Source: Bacillota bacterium | GTDB taxonomy: Bacteria > Bacillota > Sulfobacillia > JAIMAT01 | Assembly: GCA_023511835.1 (NCBI GenBank) | Contig: JAIMAT010000008.1 | Location: 1-48,811, forward strand | Direction of reading: 5' to 3' | DNA length: 48,811 bases | Part shown: positions 8,713 to 16,873 of the stretch, piece after piece | Layout of the letters: each line of letters opens with the position of its first letter | How positions within the stretch are numbered: position 1 is the first letter of the stretch | Notes under the pieces: model-generated | Databases searched by the model: none | Seen by the model: the letters and a program-made list of their open reading frames with translations, nothing else | What the model was told of the DNA's origin: nothing | Position numbers and translations under genes: made by a program

Positions 8713-9807
8713 ATGGCGGGGAGCGAGCGGGTAGCGGGCGGACCGCCCGACCTGCGCGGGTTCGACCGCGAGGCGATGGAGGCCTTCGCGCTGGGCGAGG
8801 GCCAGCCGGCCTACCGCGGGCGGCAGCTGCTGCGCTGGATCCAGGGGCGCGCCGTCACCGACTTCGAGGCCATGACCGACCTGCCCGCCGCCTGGCGGGC
8901 GAGCCTCAAGGCTCGGATCCCGCTGGAGCCGGCGGAAGTGGTCCGCCGCCAGGCCGACCCGGAGGACGGGACGGTCAAGCTCCTTCTCCGGCTCGCCGAC
9001 GGCGAGCTGGTGGAGACGGTCCGCATGCGCTATCGTTACGGTTTCAGCGCCTGCATCTCCACGCAGGTGGGCTGCAACGTGGGCTGCCGCTTCTGCGCCT
9101 CCACCCTGGGCGGGAAGCGGCGCGACCTGACGGCGGCCGAGATGGCGGAGCAGGCGTTGGCCATCCAGCGCGAGCTGCTGCCCCGGGGGGAGCGCCTGAG
9201 CCGGCTGGTGCTGATGGGGATGGGCGAGCCGCTGGAGAACTACGCCGAGACGGTCCGCTTCCTGCGCCTGGCGCACGAGCCGGAGGGGCTGGCCATCTCG
9301 TACCGGCGCATGACGGTCTCCACCTCGGGGGTGGCGCCGGCCATCGAGCGGCTGGCGGAGGAAGGGCTCCCCGTCACGCTGGCCGTCTCGCTCCACGCCC
9401 CCAACGACGAACTCCGGCGGCGGCTGGTGCCGATGAACAACCGCTACCCCATCGCCCGCCTGATGGAGGCCGTCCGGCTGTACGCGGCGCGGACCGGACG
9501 GCGCCCCACCTTCGAGTACGTGATGATCGACGGGGTGAACGACGCGGCCGAGCATGCCCGCGAGCTGGCCGGCCTCCTGCGCGGGCTGCCCAACCACGTC
9601 AACCTGATCCCGCTCAACGAGTCGGGGAGGGGCTTGGCCAGCTCGCCACCGGAGCGCATCGAGGCCTTCCGGCAGGTGCTGGAGCGGGCGGGGGTGGAGG
9701 TGACGGTGCGCCGCTCCCTGGGGCGCCGCATCGACGCGGCCTGCGGCCAGCTGCGCCGGCGCGAGGTGGAGGCGGCGGCGCGGCCGCTGGTGCGGCTGGG
9801 CGAGTAG
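8713..9807 (+). CDS. rlmN: Dual-specificity 23S rRNA/tRNA adenine C2-methyltransferase RlmN
   Basis: Radical-SAM enzyme that makes 2-methyladenosine at A2503 of 23S rRNA and A37 of some tRNAs. It has 364 residues. The 4Fe-4S cysteines are in CNVGCRFC (Cys121, Cys125, Cys128). The conserved MGMGEPLENY motif follows. The methyl-carrying C-terminal cysteine is in DAACGQLRR (Cys344). The ATG sits 3 bases after the rsmB stop with GGGAGG ahead. Confidence 0.96.
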   Translation: MAGSERVAGGPPDLRGFDREAMEAFALGEGQPAYRGRQLLRWIQGRAVTDFEAMTDLPAAWRASLKARIPLEPAEVVRRQADPEDGTVKLLLRLADGELVETVRMRYRYGFSACISTQVGCNVGCRFCASTLGGKRRDLTAAEMAEQALAIQRELLPRGERLSRLVLMGMGEPLENYAETVRFLRLAHEPEGLAISYRRMTVSTSGVAPAIERLAEEGLPVTLAVSLHAPNDELRRRLVPMNNRYPIARLMEAVRLYAARTGRRPTFEYVMIDGVNDAAEHARELAGLLRGLPNHVNLIPLNESGRGLASSPPERIEAFRQVLERAGVEVTVRRSLGRRIDAACGQLRRREVEAAARPLVRLGE

Positions 9808-9874
9808 CAGGCGGCAGACGACGCCGGGGACGGGGGACGAGGCCGGCGCGGGGGCCGCGGGAGGGGGAGCGGGG

Positions 9875-10639
9875 ATGCGGGTCGATGCCGCCAGCGACGT
9901 GGGGCGAGTACGCGTACGCAACGAGGACGCCTGGCTCTGGCGGCGCCTGGGCGCGGCGGAGCTCCTGGCGGTGGCCGACGGGCTGGGCGGCCACCAGGCC
10001 GGCGATGTGGCCAGCCGCCTGGCCCTGCAGGCGCTGGCCGAGGCGCTGGGCGACGCCGGTCCGGGCGCGCTCCGCCGCCAGAGGCTGGAGGCGGCCTTCC
10101 ACCGGGCCAACGAGGCGGTCTGGCAGGCGGCCCAGCGCCGGCCCGACTGGAGCGGCATGGGCACCACCCTGACGGCGGCGCTGGTGGAGGCCGGCGAGCT
10201 GACCGTGGCCCACGTGGGCGACAGCCGGGCCTACCTCTGGCGGGGCGGCAGCCTGCGTCAGCTGACCTCCGACCACTCGCTGGTGCGGGCGCTGGTGGAG
10301 CGCGGCGCCCTGAGCGAGGAGGAGGCCGAGCGCCTCCCCGAACGGCATATTCTCACCCGCGCGGTGGGCACCGCGCCCGAGGTGGAGGTCGATGTCGTGG
10401 GGCTCCGGCTGGAGCCGGGAGACCGGCTGCTACTGGCCACCGACGGCCTGACGGCGGCGCTCAGCCTGGAGCAGGTGGTGGAGCTGCTGGCGCAGGGCGG
10501 CGACCGCCCGGCGCAACGCCTGGTGGAGGCCGCCAACCGCGGCGGGGCTCCCGACAACGTGACGGTCCTGGTGGCCGAGCTGGAGGCCGGGACCGAAGGC
10601 GACCGCGAGGCGGGTCTGGCCTCGGGTGGTCTGGGGTGA
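9875..10639 (+). CDS. prpC: PP2C-type Ser/Thr protein phosphatase (Stp/PrpC)
   Basis: Metal-dependent phosphatase that reverses the action of the adjacent PASTA kinase. It has 254 residues with the PP2C motifs in order: RVRNEDAW, ADGLGGHQAGD (metal Asp and Gly), GMGTTLTAAL, AHVGDSRAYLW, LLLATDGLT and APDNVTVLV. No membrane segment. A 67-base GC-rich gap separates it from rlmN, in which I see no promoter. It overlaps prkC by 4 bases, the standard phosphatase-kinase pair. Confidence 0.94.
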   Translation: MRVDAASDVGRVRVRNEDAWLWRRLGAAELLAVADGLGGHQAGDVASRLALQALAEALGDAGPGALRRQRLEAAFHRANEAVWQAAQRRPDWSGMGTTLTAALVEAGELTVAHVGDSRAYLWRGGSLRQLTSDHSLVRALVERGALSEEEAERLPERHILTRAVGTAPEVEVDVVGLRLEPGDRLLLATDGLTAALSLEQVVELLAQGGDRPAQRLVEAANRGGAPDNVTVLVAELEAGTEGDREAGLASGGLG

Positions 10640-12543
10640 TCGGACGCCTGCTGGGCGGTCGCTACGAGATCCTTCACCGCGTGGGCGGCGGCGGCATGGC
10701 CGTCGTCTACAAGGGGCTGGACCGCCTCCTCTCCCGCCCGGTGGCCGTCAAGGTCCTGCGCGAGCAGTACGCCACCGACCCCGAGTTCGTACGCCGTTTT
10801 CGCCGCGAAGCGCAGGCCGCGGCCATGCTCTCCCACCCCAACATCGTCAACGTTTACGACGTGGGCGACGACGGAGAGCTCCACTACATCGTGATGGAGT
10901 ACGTGGAGGGTCGCAGCCTCCGCCAGCTGCTCGACCAGGAGGGGGCGCTGGCGCCCGCGCGGGCGGCGCGCATCGCCGCCCAGATCCTGGACGCCCTGGA
11001 GGAGGCGCATCGCCACGGTGTCATCCACCGCGACATCAAGCCGGACAACATCCTCCTGACGCGCGACGAGCGGGTGAAGGTGGCCGACTTCGGCATCGCC
11101 CGCGCGGTCAGCCAGGCGACGCTGGTGCCCACCGGGGCCATCCTGGGCTCGGCGCACTACATCTCCCCGGAACAGGCGCGCGGCAGCCCTCTCGACGGGC
11201 GCTCCGACCTCTACTCGGTGGGCGTCCTTCTCTTCCAGCTGCTGAGCGGGGAGCTGCCCTACGACGGCGAGAGTCCGGTGGAGGTGGCGCTCAAGCGCTT
11301 CCAGGAAGAACCGCCCGACCTCGCCGCGCTGGCGCCCCAGGTTCCGGAGGCGCTGGCGCGGGTGGTGCGCAAGGCCATGGCGCGCCAGCCGGGCCGCCGC
11401 TACCCGGGCGCGGCCGCCATGGCGGAGGACCTGCGCGCCTTTCTGGCGGGCCGTCCGCTGCTGTATGCCGGGGAGGAGGAGACGCTCGACGGGGGCGCGC
11501 AGGACGAGCCGACGCTCGCCCTGGCGGCGGCCGCCGGCCGGGGGAGGCGCGACGGGGTGGATGCCGCCGCCGGCGAGCGCCCGGAACGGGAGGGGCGGCA
11601 CCGCCCGTGGCTCTGGGCGCTGGCCGGCCTCCTCCTGCTGCTGGGGGCGGCGGGCTACGGCGCGTGGGCACTGGCGCACTGGTTCGACGTGCCCACCGTC
11701 CGCGTGCCCAGGGTGGTGGGGCTCACCCTGAGCGAGGCGACGCGGGCCCTGCAGGACTCGCGCCTGACGCTGAGCGTTGCCGACCAGCGCTACAGTCAAC
11801 GGTACCCGGCCAACGTGGTCATCTCCCAGGAGCCGGCCCCGGGCGAGTCGGTCAAGGCCGGACAGCCGGTGCGCGTGGTCGTCTCCCAGGGACCGGAGCA
11901 GGTGACGGTGCCCGCGGTGACCAACATGCCCCAGCAGACGGCCCAGACGCTCCTCCAGGCACGGGGGCTGAAAGTGCAGGTGGTCCAGGAGTACAGCGAC
12001 TCCGTGGCCGCCGGCTACGTCATCGACCAGTCGCCCGCTCCGGGCTCCTCGCTGGGCCAGGGGGCCACGGTCACGCTGACCGTCAGCCAGGGGCCGAGCG
12101 TCAACCAGGTGGCGGTTCCGGCCCTGGTCGGGCTGGGGGTGGACGACGCGCTCAGCCAGCTGCGGGCGCAGCAGCTGGTCCCGGGGAAGATGACCTACCA
12201 GCTGGCGGGCTATCCGGCGGGGACGGTGGTCTCCACCTCGCCCGCCGCCGGCCAGATGGTGGCGCCGGGCAGCGCCGTCGACCTGGTGATCAGCCGCGGC
12301 TGCGTCAACCAGGCGCAGCCTACGCTGACCGTCCCCGGGCAGGGCAGCCAGCCGGTCCAGGTGCGGGTCGACTTGACCGACGCCGCGGGTACGCGGACGA
12401 TCTACCAGGCGACGCATCTCCCGGGCGACACCTTCCAGGTGGACGCCTGCTGGGGGAGCGGCGACGCCAGGCTGAAGGTCTACGAGGACGGTCAGCTGGT
12501 CAACCCGCCCGACGGGGATCTCCTGAAGGGAGGAGCGCCTTGA
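10636..12543 (+). CDS. prkC: Membrane Ser/Thr protein kinase with PASTA repeats (PrkC)
   Basis: Senses cell-wall fragments outside and phosphorylates cytoplasmic proteins. It has 635 residues. The kinase domain (1-270) has the glycine loop GGGGMAVVYKG, the ATP lysine in VAVKVL (Lys39), HRDIKPDN with catalytic Asp133, and ADFG with Asp151. An acidic linker leads to one membrane helix (about 322-345). Three PASTA repeats follow, starting near residues 356, 428 and 495. The last 70 or so residues form an extra extracellular segment. The GTG start overlaps prpC (GTGA). In Bacillus the kinase acts in spore germination, cell wall and ribosome dormancy control. Confidence 0.95.
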   Translation: MIGRLLGGRYEILHRVGGGGMAVVYKGLDRLLSRPVAVKVLREQYATDPEFVRRFRREAQAAAMLSHPNIVNVYDVGDDGELHYIVMEYVEGRSLRQLLDQEGALAPARAARIAAQILDALEEAHRHGVIHRDIKPDNILLTRDERVKVADFGIARAVSQATLVPTGAILGSAHYISPEQARGSPLDGRSDLYSVGVLLFQLLSGELPYDGESPVEVALKRFQEEPPDLAALAPQVPEALARVVRKAMARQPGRRYPGAAAMAEDLRAFLAGRPLLYAGEEETLDGGAQDEPTLALAAAAGRGRRDGVDAAAGERPEREGRHRPWLWALAGLLLLLGAAGYGAWALAHWFDVPTVRVPRVVGLTLSEATRALQDSRLTLSVADQRYSQRYPANVVISQEPAPGESVKAGQPVRVVVSQGPEQVTVPAVTNMPQQTAQTLLQARGLKVQVVQEYSDSVAAGYVIDQSPAPGSSLGQGATVTLTVSQGPSVNQVAVPALVGLGVDDALSQLRAQQLVPGKMTYQLAGYPAGTVVSTSPAAGQMVAPGSAVDLVISRGCVNQAQPTLTVPGQGSQPVQVRVDLTDAAGTRTIYQATHLPGDTFQVDACWGSGDARLKVYEDGQLVNPPDGDLLKGGAP

Positions 12544-13436
12544 GCCGGACCGGGCGGGTCGTCAAGGTCCTCAACCAGTGGTACGAGGTGCAGACGGAAG
12601 AGGGCGTCCTGGCGGCGCGGCCCCGCGGCCGCCTCCGGCGGGAGGGGGAGGGAGCACCCCTGGCCGGGGACATGGTGGAGGTACTGCCGGCGCCCGACGG
12701 CACCGCGCGCATCGAACGGATCCTCCCGCGCCGGAACCGGCTCGATCGCCCGCCCGTGGCCAACGTCGACCGGCTGCTGGTGGTGGCCTCCTGGCGCGAG
12801 CCCGAGATCGTGCCGGAACTGGTGGACCGGGCGCTGCTGGAGGCGGAGCGCCGCGGGATCCCGGCGGCGTTGGTGCTGAACAAGGTGGACCGCATCGCGG
12901 GGCAGCCCGGGCTCCTCGAGGAGGCCCGGCGCTTTCTCGAGCCCTACCGGAAGGCGGGCTACCCCGTCCTCCTGACCGCCGCGCTGGACGGGACCGGCCT
13001 GGAGGAGCTGCGTGCGCTGCTGGCGGGCGGCCTGACGGTGCTGGCGGGCGCCAGCGGGGTGGGGAAGTCCAGCCTGCTCAACGCCCTCCTGCCCGGCGCG
13101 CGCCTGCGTACGGGAACGCTCAGCCGCGCCGAGCGCGGCATGCACACCACGCGTCACGTGGAGCTGCTGCCGCTCCCGGACGGCGGCTGGGTGGCCGACA
13201 CTCCCGGCTTCGTCCGCCTGGAACCGGCGGGGCTGGAGGACCCGCGGGAGGTGCGCGACGCCTTTCCCGAGCTGGCTCGTGCGGGAGGCTCCTGCCGCTT
13301 CCGCGACTGCCTGCACCAGGACGAGCCGGGCTGCGCGGTCCGCGAGGCGGTGGCGCGGGGCGAGATCGACGCCGGCCGCTATGCGCGCTACCGGGCGCTC
13401 CTGGAGGAGGTCCGGCAGGCGGCCGGGAGACGCTGA
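12540..13436 (+). CDS. rsgA: Ribosome small-subunit biogenesis GTPase RsgA
   Basis: Circularly permuted GTPase that checks late 30S maturation. It has 298 residues from a TTG overlapping the prkC stop (TTGA), with a strong ribosome site GAAGGGAGGA 5 bases ahead. There is an N-terminal OB fold (residues 1-75). The permuted order is visible: G4 NKVD at 114-117 comes before G1 GASGVGKSS at about 170, then G3 DTPGF. A C-terminal zinc site follows in CRFRDCLHQDEPGC. Position after prkC matches B. subtilis. Confidence 0.95.
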   Translation: MSRTGRVVKVLNQWYEVQTEEGVLAARPRGRLRREGEGAPLAGDMVEVLPAPDGTARIERILPRRNRLDRPPVANVDRLLVVASWREPEIVPELVDRALLEAERRGIPAALVLNKVDRIAGQPGLLEEARRFLEPYRKAGYPVLLTAALDGTGLEELRALLAGGLTVLAGASGVGKSSLLNALLPGARLRTGTLSRAERGMHTTRHVELLPLPDGGWVADTPGFVRLEPAGLEDPREVRDAFPELARAGGSCRFRDCLHQDEPGCAVREAVARGEIDAGRYARYRALLEEVRQAAGRR

Positions 13437-13477
13437 AGGAGGGCGCCGCGGGCGCCCGTCGCCGAGGAGGAGTGCAC

Positions 13478-14200
13478 ATGCCGATCGTGGCGCCTTCGGT
13501 GCTCTCCGCCGACCTCTCCGACCTGGCCGCCTTCGCGCGGCGCATGGAGGGCGCCGGGGCGCGCCGTCTCCACCTGGACGTGATGGACGGGCACTTCGTG
13601 CCCAACCTGACCTTCGGGCCGCCGGTGGTGACGGCGCTGCGCCGCCACACGCGGCTGCCCTTCGACGTCCACCTGATGGTGGAGGAGCCCGAGGCCCTGC
13701 TGGAGGCGTTGCGGCCGGCGCAGCCGGCGACGGTGGTGGTCCACGCCGAGAGCAGCCGCCACCTGCACCGCCTCCTGGCGGGCGCGCGCGAGCAGGGCTT
13801 CCGCACCGGGCTGGCGCTCAACCCGGCGACGGGCACCGAGGTCGTCCGCTGGCTCTGGCCGCTCGTCGACCAGGTGCTGGTGATGAGCGTCAACCCGGGA
13901 TGGGGCGGGCAGCGCTTCCTGGCGCTGGCGCTGGAGAAGCTCCGCCGGCTGGCCGGCGAGGCGCCGGCGGGATGGGCGGGCGAGCTGGCGGTGGACGGCG
14001 GGATCGGCGAGGCGGTGGCGGCCGAGGCGGTGGCGGCGGGGGCCGAGGTGCTGGTGGCGGGTGCGGCGGTGGCCGGGGCGGAGGATCCCGCGGCCGCCCT
14101 GCGCCGTCTGGCGGAGATCGCGGAGCGGGCGGCGGGGCTGCGAAGCGCGGGCCGGGAGGCGCCGGCGCCGGGAGAGGGGGGGACGGGATGCTCTACCTGA
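13478..14200 (+). CDS. rpe: Ribulose-phosphate 3-epimerase
   Basis: Interconverts ribulose-5-phosphate and xylulose-5-phosphate in the pentose phosphate pathway. It has 240 residues in a TIM barrel. Motifs: APSVLSADLSDL at the start, HLDVMDGHFVPNLTFGP (metal and catalytic Asp/His), DVHLMVEEPE, SVNPGWGGQRF and VDGGI. The last 25 residues are a Gly/Ala/Pro tail whose coding sequence runs 13 bases into the next gene. ATG with GAGGAGG ahead. In B. subtilis thiN follows; here a different gene does. Confidence 0.95.
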   Translation: MPIVAPSVLSADLSDLAAFARRMEGAGARRLHLDVMDGHFVPNLTFGPPVVTALRRHTRLPFDVHLMVEEPEALLEALRPAQPATVVVHAESSRHLHRLLAGAREQGFRTGLALNPATGTEVVRWLWPLVDQVLVMSVNPGWGGQRFLALALEKLRRLAGEAPAGWAGELAVDGGIGEAVAAEAVAAGAEVLVAGAAVAGAEDPAAALRRLAEIAERAAGLRSAGREAPAPGEGGTGCST

Positions 14201-15453
14201 GCCGGCTGCTGGGCAGCCGCGTCTACGCCCAGGAGTCGGAGGGCTCGGTGGTGCTGGGCCGGCTGGAAGACGTGGTCATCCAGGCCGGACAGTCCAACCC
14301 GCTGGCGCGCGGCTTCATCCTGCGCGGCCGGAGGGGCGACGCCTTCTGGGTGCCCAGCGGCCAGCTCCTCCCGGAGGCCGACGGCCGCCTGGTCGTCCGC
14401 TCGCCCCAGCGCTCCATCCGCCTCTTTCTGCCCGAGACGCGCACCATCCGCCTGGGACTGGACGTGCTGGACAAGCAGGTGATCGACATCATGGGCCACA
14501 AGGTGGTGCGCGTCAACGACGTGCAGGTGGCCTGGGCGGGCGAGGCGTTGCGCATCGTGGCCGTCGACGTCGGCTGGACCGGCTTCCTGCAACGGCTGGG
14601 ACTGGGAGGGCTGGTCGGTCTGCTGCGGCGGCTGGGCTTCCACCCGCGCGAGCGGGTGATCCCCTGGGCGCTGGTGGAGCCTCTGGGCTCGCCGGCCTCG
14701 CCGCTCAAGCTCTCCATCGCCTGGAACAAGCTGCGCGGCTACCATCCCGCCGACCTGGCCTCGCTCCTGCCCGACCTCGACCCGGAGGAGCAGGTGGCGC
14801 TCCTCCGCTCCCTCGACCTGCGCGACGCGGCCGAAGTGGTCTCGCGCATCGAGGAGGCGCCGCTGCGGCGCGCCATCCTGGAGCGGCTGCCCAAGGAGCT
14901 GGCCTCGGACCTCTTGGAGCGCATGGCGCCCGACGACGCCGCCGACGTGCTGGCCGAGCTGCCGCGCGACGACCAGGAGGCCATCGTGGGCGGCATGGAG
15001 AAGGCCCAGCGCTCGGACGTGGAGCGCCTGATGCGCTACGGGCCGCACTCCGCCGGCGGCCTGATGACCACCGACTTCATCGCCTTTCCGGAGCGCCTGA
15101 CCGCCCAGGAAGCCATCGACCGCCTCCGCGTCCTCGCGCCCGACGCCGAGACCATCTACTACCTCTACGTGGTGGCGGAGGACGGGCGCCTGGTGGGCAC
15201 GCTGACGTTGCGCGACCTGATCGTCGCCCCGCCCGACCGGCCGCTGGGCGCCGTGATGCACCGGCGCGTCATCTCGGTGCCGCTGGAGGCGGACGAGGAG
15301 CGCGTGGTGGACGTGATGGCGCACTACGACTTCCTCGCGCTCCCGGTGGTCGACGACGAGGGCAGGCTGCAGGGCATCATCACCTATGACGACGTGATGG
15401 ACGTGGTCCTGGAGCGGGGCGGCTGGAAGCGGCGGCTGCGCGCGCGCGACTGA
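14188..15453 (+). CDS. Soluble PRC-barrel / MgtE N-domain / CBS protein
   Basis: 421 residues with no transporter helices. Residues 1-165 look like two PRC-barrel-type beta units (GRLEDVVI; DKQVIDIMGHKVVRVNDVQV). Residues 185-290 match the MgtE intracellular N domain, with its repeated short helices (DLASLLPDLDPEEQVALLRSLD; LERMAPDDAADVLAELP) and the RYGPHSAGGLMTTDF junction. Residues 290-410 are a CBS pair (VVAEDGRLVGTLTLRDLI; LPVVDDEGRLQGIITYDDVMDVV). In MgtE these parts sense Mg2+ and gate the pore; the pore domain is missing. It may sense Mg2+ or nucleotides for another protein; its partner is unknown. It occupies the place of thiN between rpe and spoVM and overlaps rpe by 13 bases. Confidence 0.85.
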   Translation: MLYLSRLLGSRVYAQESEGSVVLGRLEDVVIQAGQSNPLARGFILRGRRGDAFWVPSGQLLPEADGRLVVRSPQRSIRLFLPETRTIRLGLDVLDKQVIDIMGHKVVRVNDVQVAWAGEALRIVAVDVGWTGFLQRLGLGGLVGLLRRLGFHPRERVIPWALVEPLGSPASPLKLSIAWNKLRGYHPADLASLLPDLDPEEQVALLRSLDLRDAAEVVSRIEEAPLRRAILERLPKELASDLLERMAPDDAADVLAELPRDDQEAIVGGMEKAQRSDVERLMRYGPHSAGGLMTTDFIAFPERLTAQEAIDRLRVLAPDAETIYYLYVVAEDGRLVGTLTLRDLIVAPPDRPLGAVMHRRVISVPLEADEERVVDVMAHYDFLALPVVDDEGRLQGIITYDDVMDVVLERGGWKRRLRARD

Positions 15454-15510
15454 CGCGCGTGCGGCGGAGCGGAAGGCGGCTCCAGGCGGCACCCCCGGGC
15501 GGTGCGGCCA

Positions 15511-15549
15511 CATAGAGTGGAGTTCGCCCGGGCAGGCGGCCCGGGCGAA
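15511..15549 (+). promoter_or_regulatory. spoVM leader: perfect hairpin and weak sigma-E-like -10
   Basis: TTCGCCCGGG (15523-15532) and its exact reverse complement CCCGGGCGAA (15540-15549) flank a 7-base loop. The right arm ends at the start of the spoVM ribosome site (GAAGGGGGTGG, from 15547), so folding could hide part of it. Just upstream CATAGAGT (15511-15518) partly resembles a sigma-E -10 (CATAnnnT); a start 6-8 bases later would put the hairpin at the 5' end of the mRNA. No matching -35 is clear. The hairpin is seen directly; the promoter is only a suggestion. Confidence 0.4.
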
Positions 15550-15563
15550 GGGGGTGGCCCGGA

Positions 15564-15629
15564 ATGCGGTTCATCATCATCCGGCTGCCGGCCTGGTTGC
15601 GGCCCATCCTGCGACGCCTGGCGGGCTGA
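15564..15629 (+). CDS. spoVM: Stage V sporulation protein M (21 residues)
   Basis: A tiny gene beginning MRFIIIRLPAWLRPILRR and ending two to three residues later. B. subtilis SpoVM (26 residues) begins MKFYTIKLPKFLGGIVR. The pattern basic-F-x-x-I-basic-L-P is shared at the same positions, including Pro9, which is needed for recognising the convex forespore membrane. It is an amphipathic helix that marks the forespore surface and anchors SpoIVA for coat assembly. Its place, after the rpe block and before a reverse-strand rpmB, is the B. subtilis place. The ATG has GAAGGGGG about 8 bases ahead. It is shorter than the Bacillus protein at the C terminus. The gene is easily missed because of its size. 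Confidence 0.85.
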   Translation: MRFIIIRLPAWLRPILRRLAG

Positions 15630-15680
15630 GCGGGCGGAGCGGGAGGGCGCGGCCGGCCGGAAGCGGAGCGGGGGTCGAGG

Positions 15681-16571
15681 GTGCGTCCATCCAGCCTGGT
15701 GCGCGCGGTGGGAGCTGACGGGCGGCTACGGGTGATGGCCGCCGACACCTCGGCGGTCGTCGACGAGGCCGCCCGCCGTCACGACACCTGGCCCACGGCC
15801 ACGGCGGCCCTGGGCCGCCTCCTGACGGCCACCGCCTTTCTGGCGGCGGACGCCAAGCACGGTTCGGTCACCGTCCGGCTGGCGGGGGATGGGCCGCTGG
15901 GCGGCGCGGTGGCCGTGGGAGAGGCGGACGGGCGCCTGCGCGGCTACGTGGGCGAACCGCACGTGGACCTGCCGCTCAACGCGGCCGGCAAGCTGGACGT
16001 GGGAGGCGCCGTGGGCCGGCAGGGCTTCCTGTACGTGACCTACCAGCCCGAGCGGGGGCGTCCCTACACGGGTTCGGTGCCATTGGCCAGCGGCGAGGTG
16101 GGCGACGACGTCAGCGAATTCCTGCGCCGCTCCGCGCAGCGGCCCGCCGCGGTGGGGGTGGGCGTCCTGGTCGGACCGGGTGGCGAAGTGCGCGCCGCCG
16201 GCGGGTTGCTGGTGGAGGTGCTGCCCGGCGCGCTGGACGAGCTGGGCGCCGATGTCGAGGCCAACCTGGAGCGGATCGGAAGCATCAGCCGGCTGGTGGA
16301 GGCCGGCGCGGGTCCGCGGGAGCTGGCGGCCGAGGCGCTGCGGGGATGGTCCTGGCGGATCGAGGGCGAGCCGCTGCCGCTGCGCTTCCGCTGCAGCTGC
16401 TCGCGGGAGCGCGTGGAGGCCGCGCTGCTGGCGCTGGGAGAGGACGAACTGCGGGGGATGGAGGCGGAGGGGCGCGCCGAGGTGCGCTGCCACTTCTGCA
16501 ACGCCCGCTACACCTTCACCCGGGAGGAGCTGGCCCGCCTGGCGGCGCAGGCCGCCGCTGCGGGCGGCTAG
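15681..16571 (+). CDS. hslO: Redox-regulated chaperonin Hsp33
   Basis: Holding chaperone activated by oxidation: four zinc-bound cysteines form disulfides and expose a binding surface. It has 296 residues. The N-terminal domain (1-230) has ADTSAVVDEA, TATAALGRLLTATAFLA and the GYVGEPHVDLPLNAAGKLDVGGAVG strand region. The redox switch is CSC at Cys238/Cys240 and CHFC at Cys270/Cys273. The start is GTG. It sits between spoVM and rpmB, a place where B. subtilis has no such gene, so it is an insertion into a conserved neighbourhood. Confidence 0.95.
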   Translation: MRPSSLVRAVGADGRLRVMAADTSAVVDEAARRHDTWPTATAALGRLLTATAFLAADAKHGSVTVRLAGDGPLGGAVAVGEADGRLRGYVGEPHVDLPLNAAGKLDVGGAVGRQGFLYVTYQPERGRPYTGSVPLASGEVGDDVSEFLRRSAQRPAAVGVGVLVGPGGEVRAAGGLLVEVLPGALDELGADVEANLERIGSISRLVEAGAGPRELAAEALRGWSWRIEGEPLPLRFRCSCSRERVEAALLALGEDELRGMEAEGRAEVRCHFCNARYTFTREELARLAAQAAAAGG

Positions 16572-16759
16572 ACCGCTCGCGCCACGCGTCCCGAGCGGAG
16601 GCAGCGGGTGCAGACGCGCAGGCGGCGCCGGCCCTCCGCTCTCTCCACGCGCACCGTCTGCAGGTTGGGCCGCCAGAGGCGGTTGCTCTTCCGGTTGGAA
16701 TGGCTGACGGCATGGCCGAAGGCGACTTCGCGACCGCAGATATCGCAGCGTCGGGCCAC
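16568..16759 (-). CDS. rpmB: 50S ribosomal protein L28 (zinc-binding form)
   Basis: 63 residues from a GTG at 16759-16757, which has AAGGGA ahead on the reverse strand. Features are RRCDICGREVAFGHAVSHSNRKSNR and LRVCTRCLRSGRV. The CDIC and CTRC pairs make this the zinc-dependent (C+) form. It lies opposite to its neighbours and its 3' end meets the end of hslO; reverse orientation here is also found in B. subtilis. A longer frame with an upstream ATG exists, but the added residues are not L28-like. Confidence 0.95.
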   Translation of the reverse strand: MARRCDICGREVAFGHAVSHSNRKSNRLWRPNLQTVRVERAEGRRRLRVCTRCLRSGRVARAV

Positions 16760-16797
16760 TGGGATCCCTTCCCCCGCGAGATGAAGTGGGCAGAGGC

Positions 16798-16826
16798 ATG
16801 CTAGCATCCGCCCGCGGCGGGCGCAA
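16798..16826 (-). promoter_or_regulatory. Likely rpmB promoter
   Basis: On the reverse strand TTGCGC (-35, 16826-16821) is followed after 17 bases by TAGCAT (-10, 16803-16798), preceded by TGC, an extended -10. Transcription would begin near 16791, leaving a leader of about 30 bases before the GTG at 16759. Confidence 0.5.
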
Positions 16827-16853
16827 CCGCCGCCCCGCGCCCCGCGGGGCGGC
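16809..16853. repeat. Two adjacent perfect hairpins between rpmB and asp23
   Basis: First, CGCCCGC (16809-16815) and GCGGGCG (16817-16823) around one central base. Second, GCCGCCCCGC (16829-16838) and GCGGGGCGGC (16844-16853) around a 5-base loop. They lie between divergent promoters: the first overlaps the rpmB -35 to -10 spacer. They may act as operators or insulators; nothing in the window identifies a binding protein. Confidence 0.6.
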
Positions 16854-16873
16854 CGGATGACGCACCCGGGCTA

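Noticed and set aside
7075-10167. A 1030-codon reverse open frame over rsmB and rlmN
   Set aside because: Same reason: no recognisable motif, and it mirrors the codons of well-identified forward genes.
11700-12300. Repeated DNA in prkC as a possible repeat element
   Set aside because: The repetition is the three PASTA domains at protein level, diverged in DNA.
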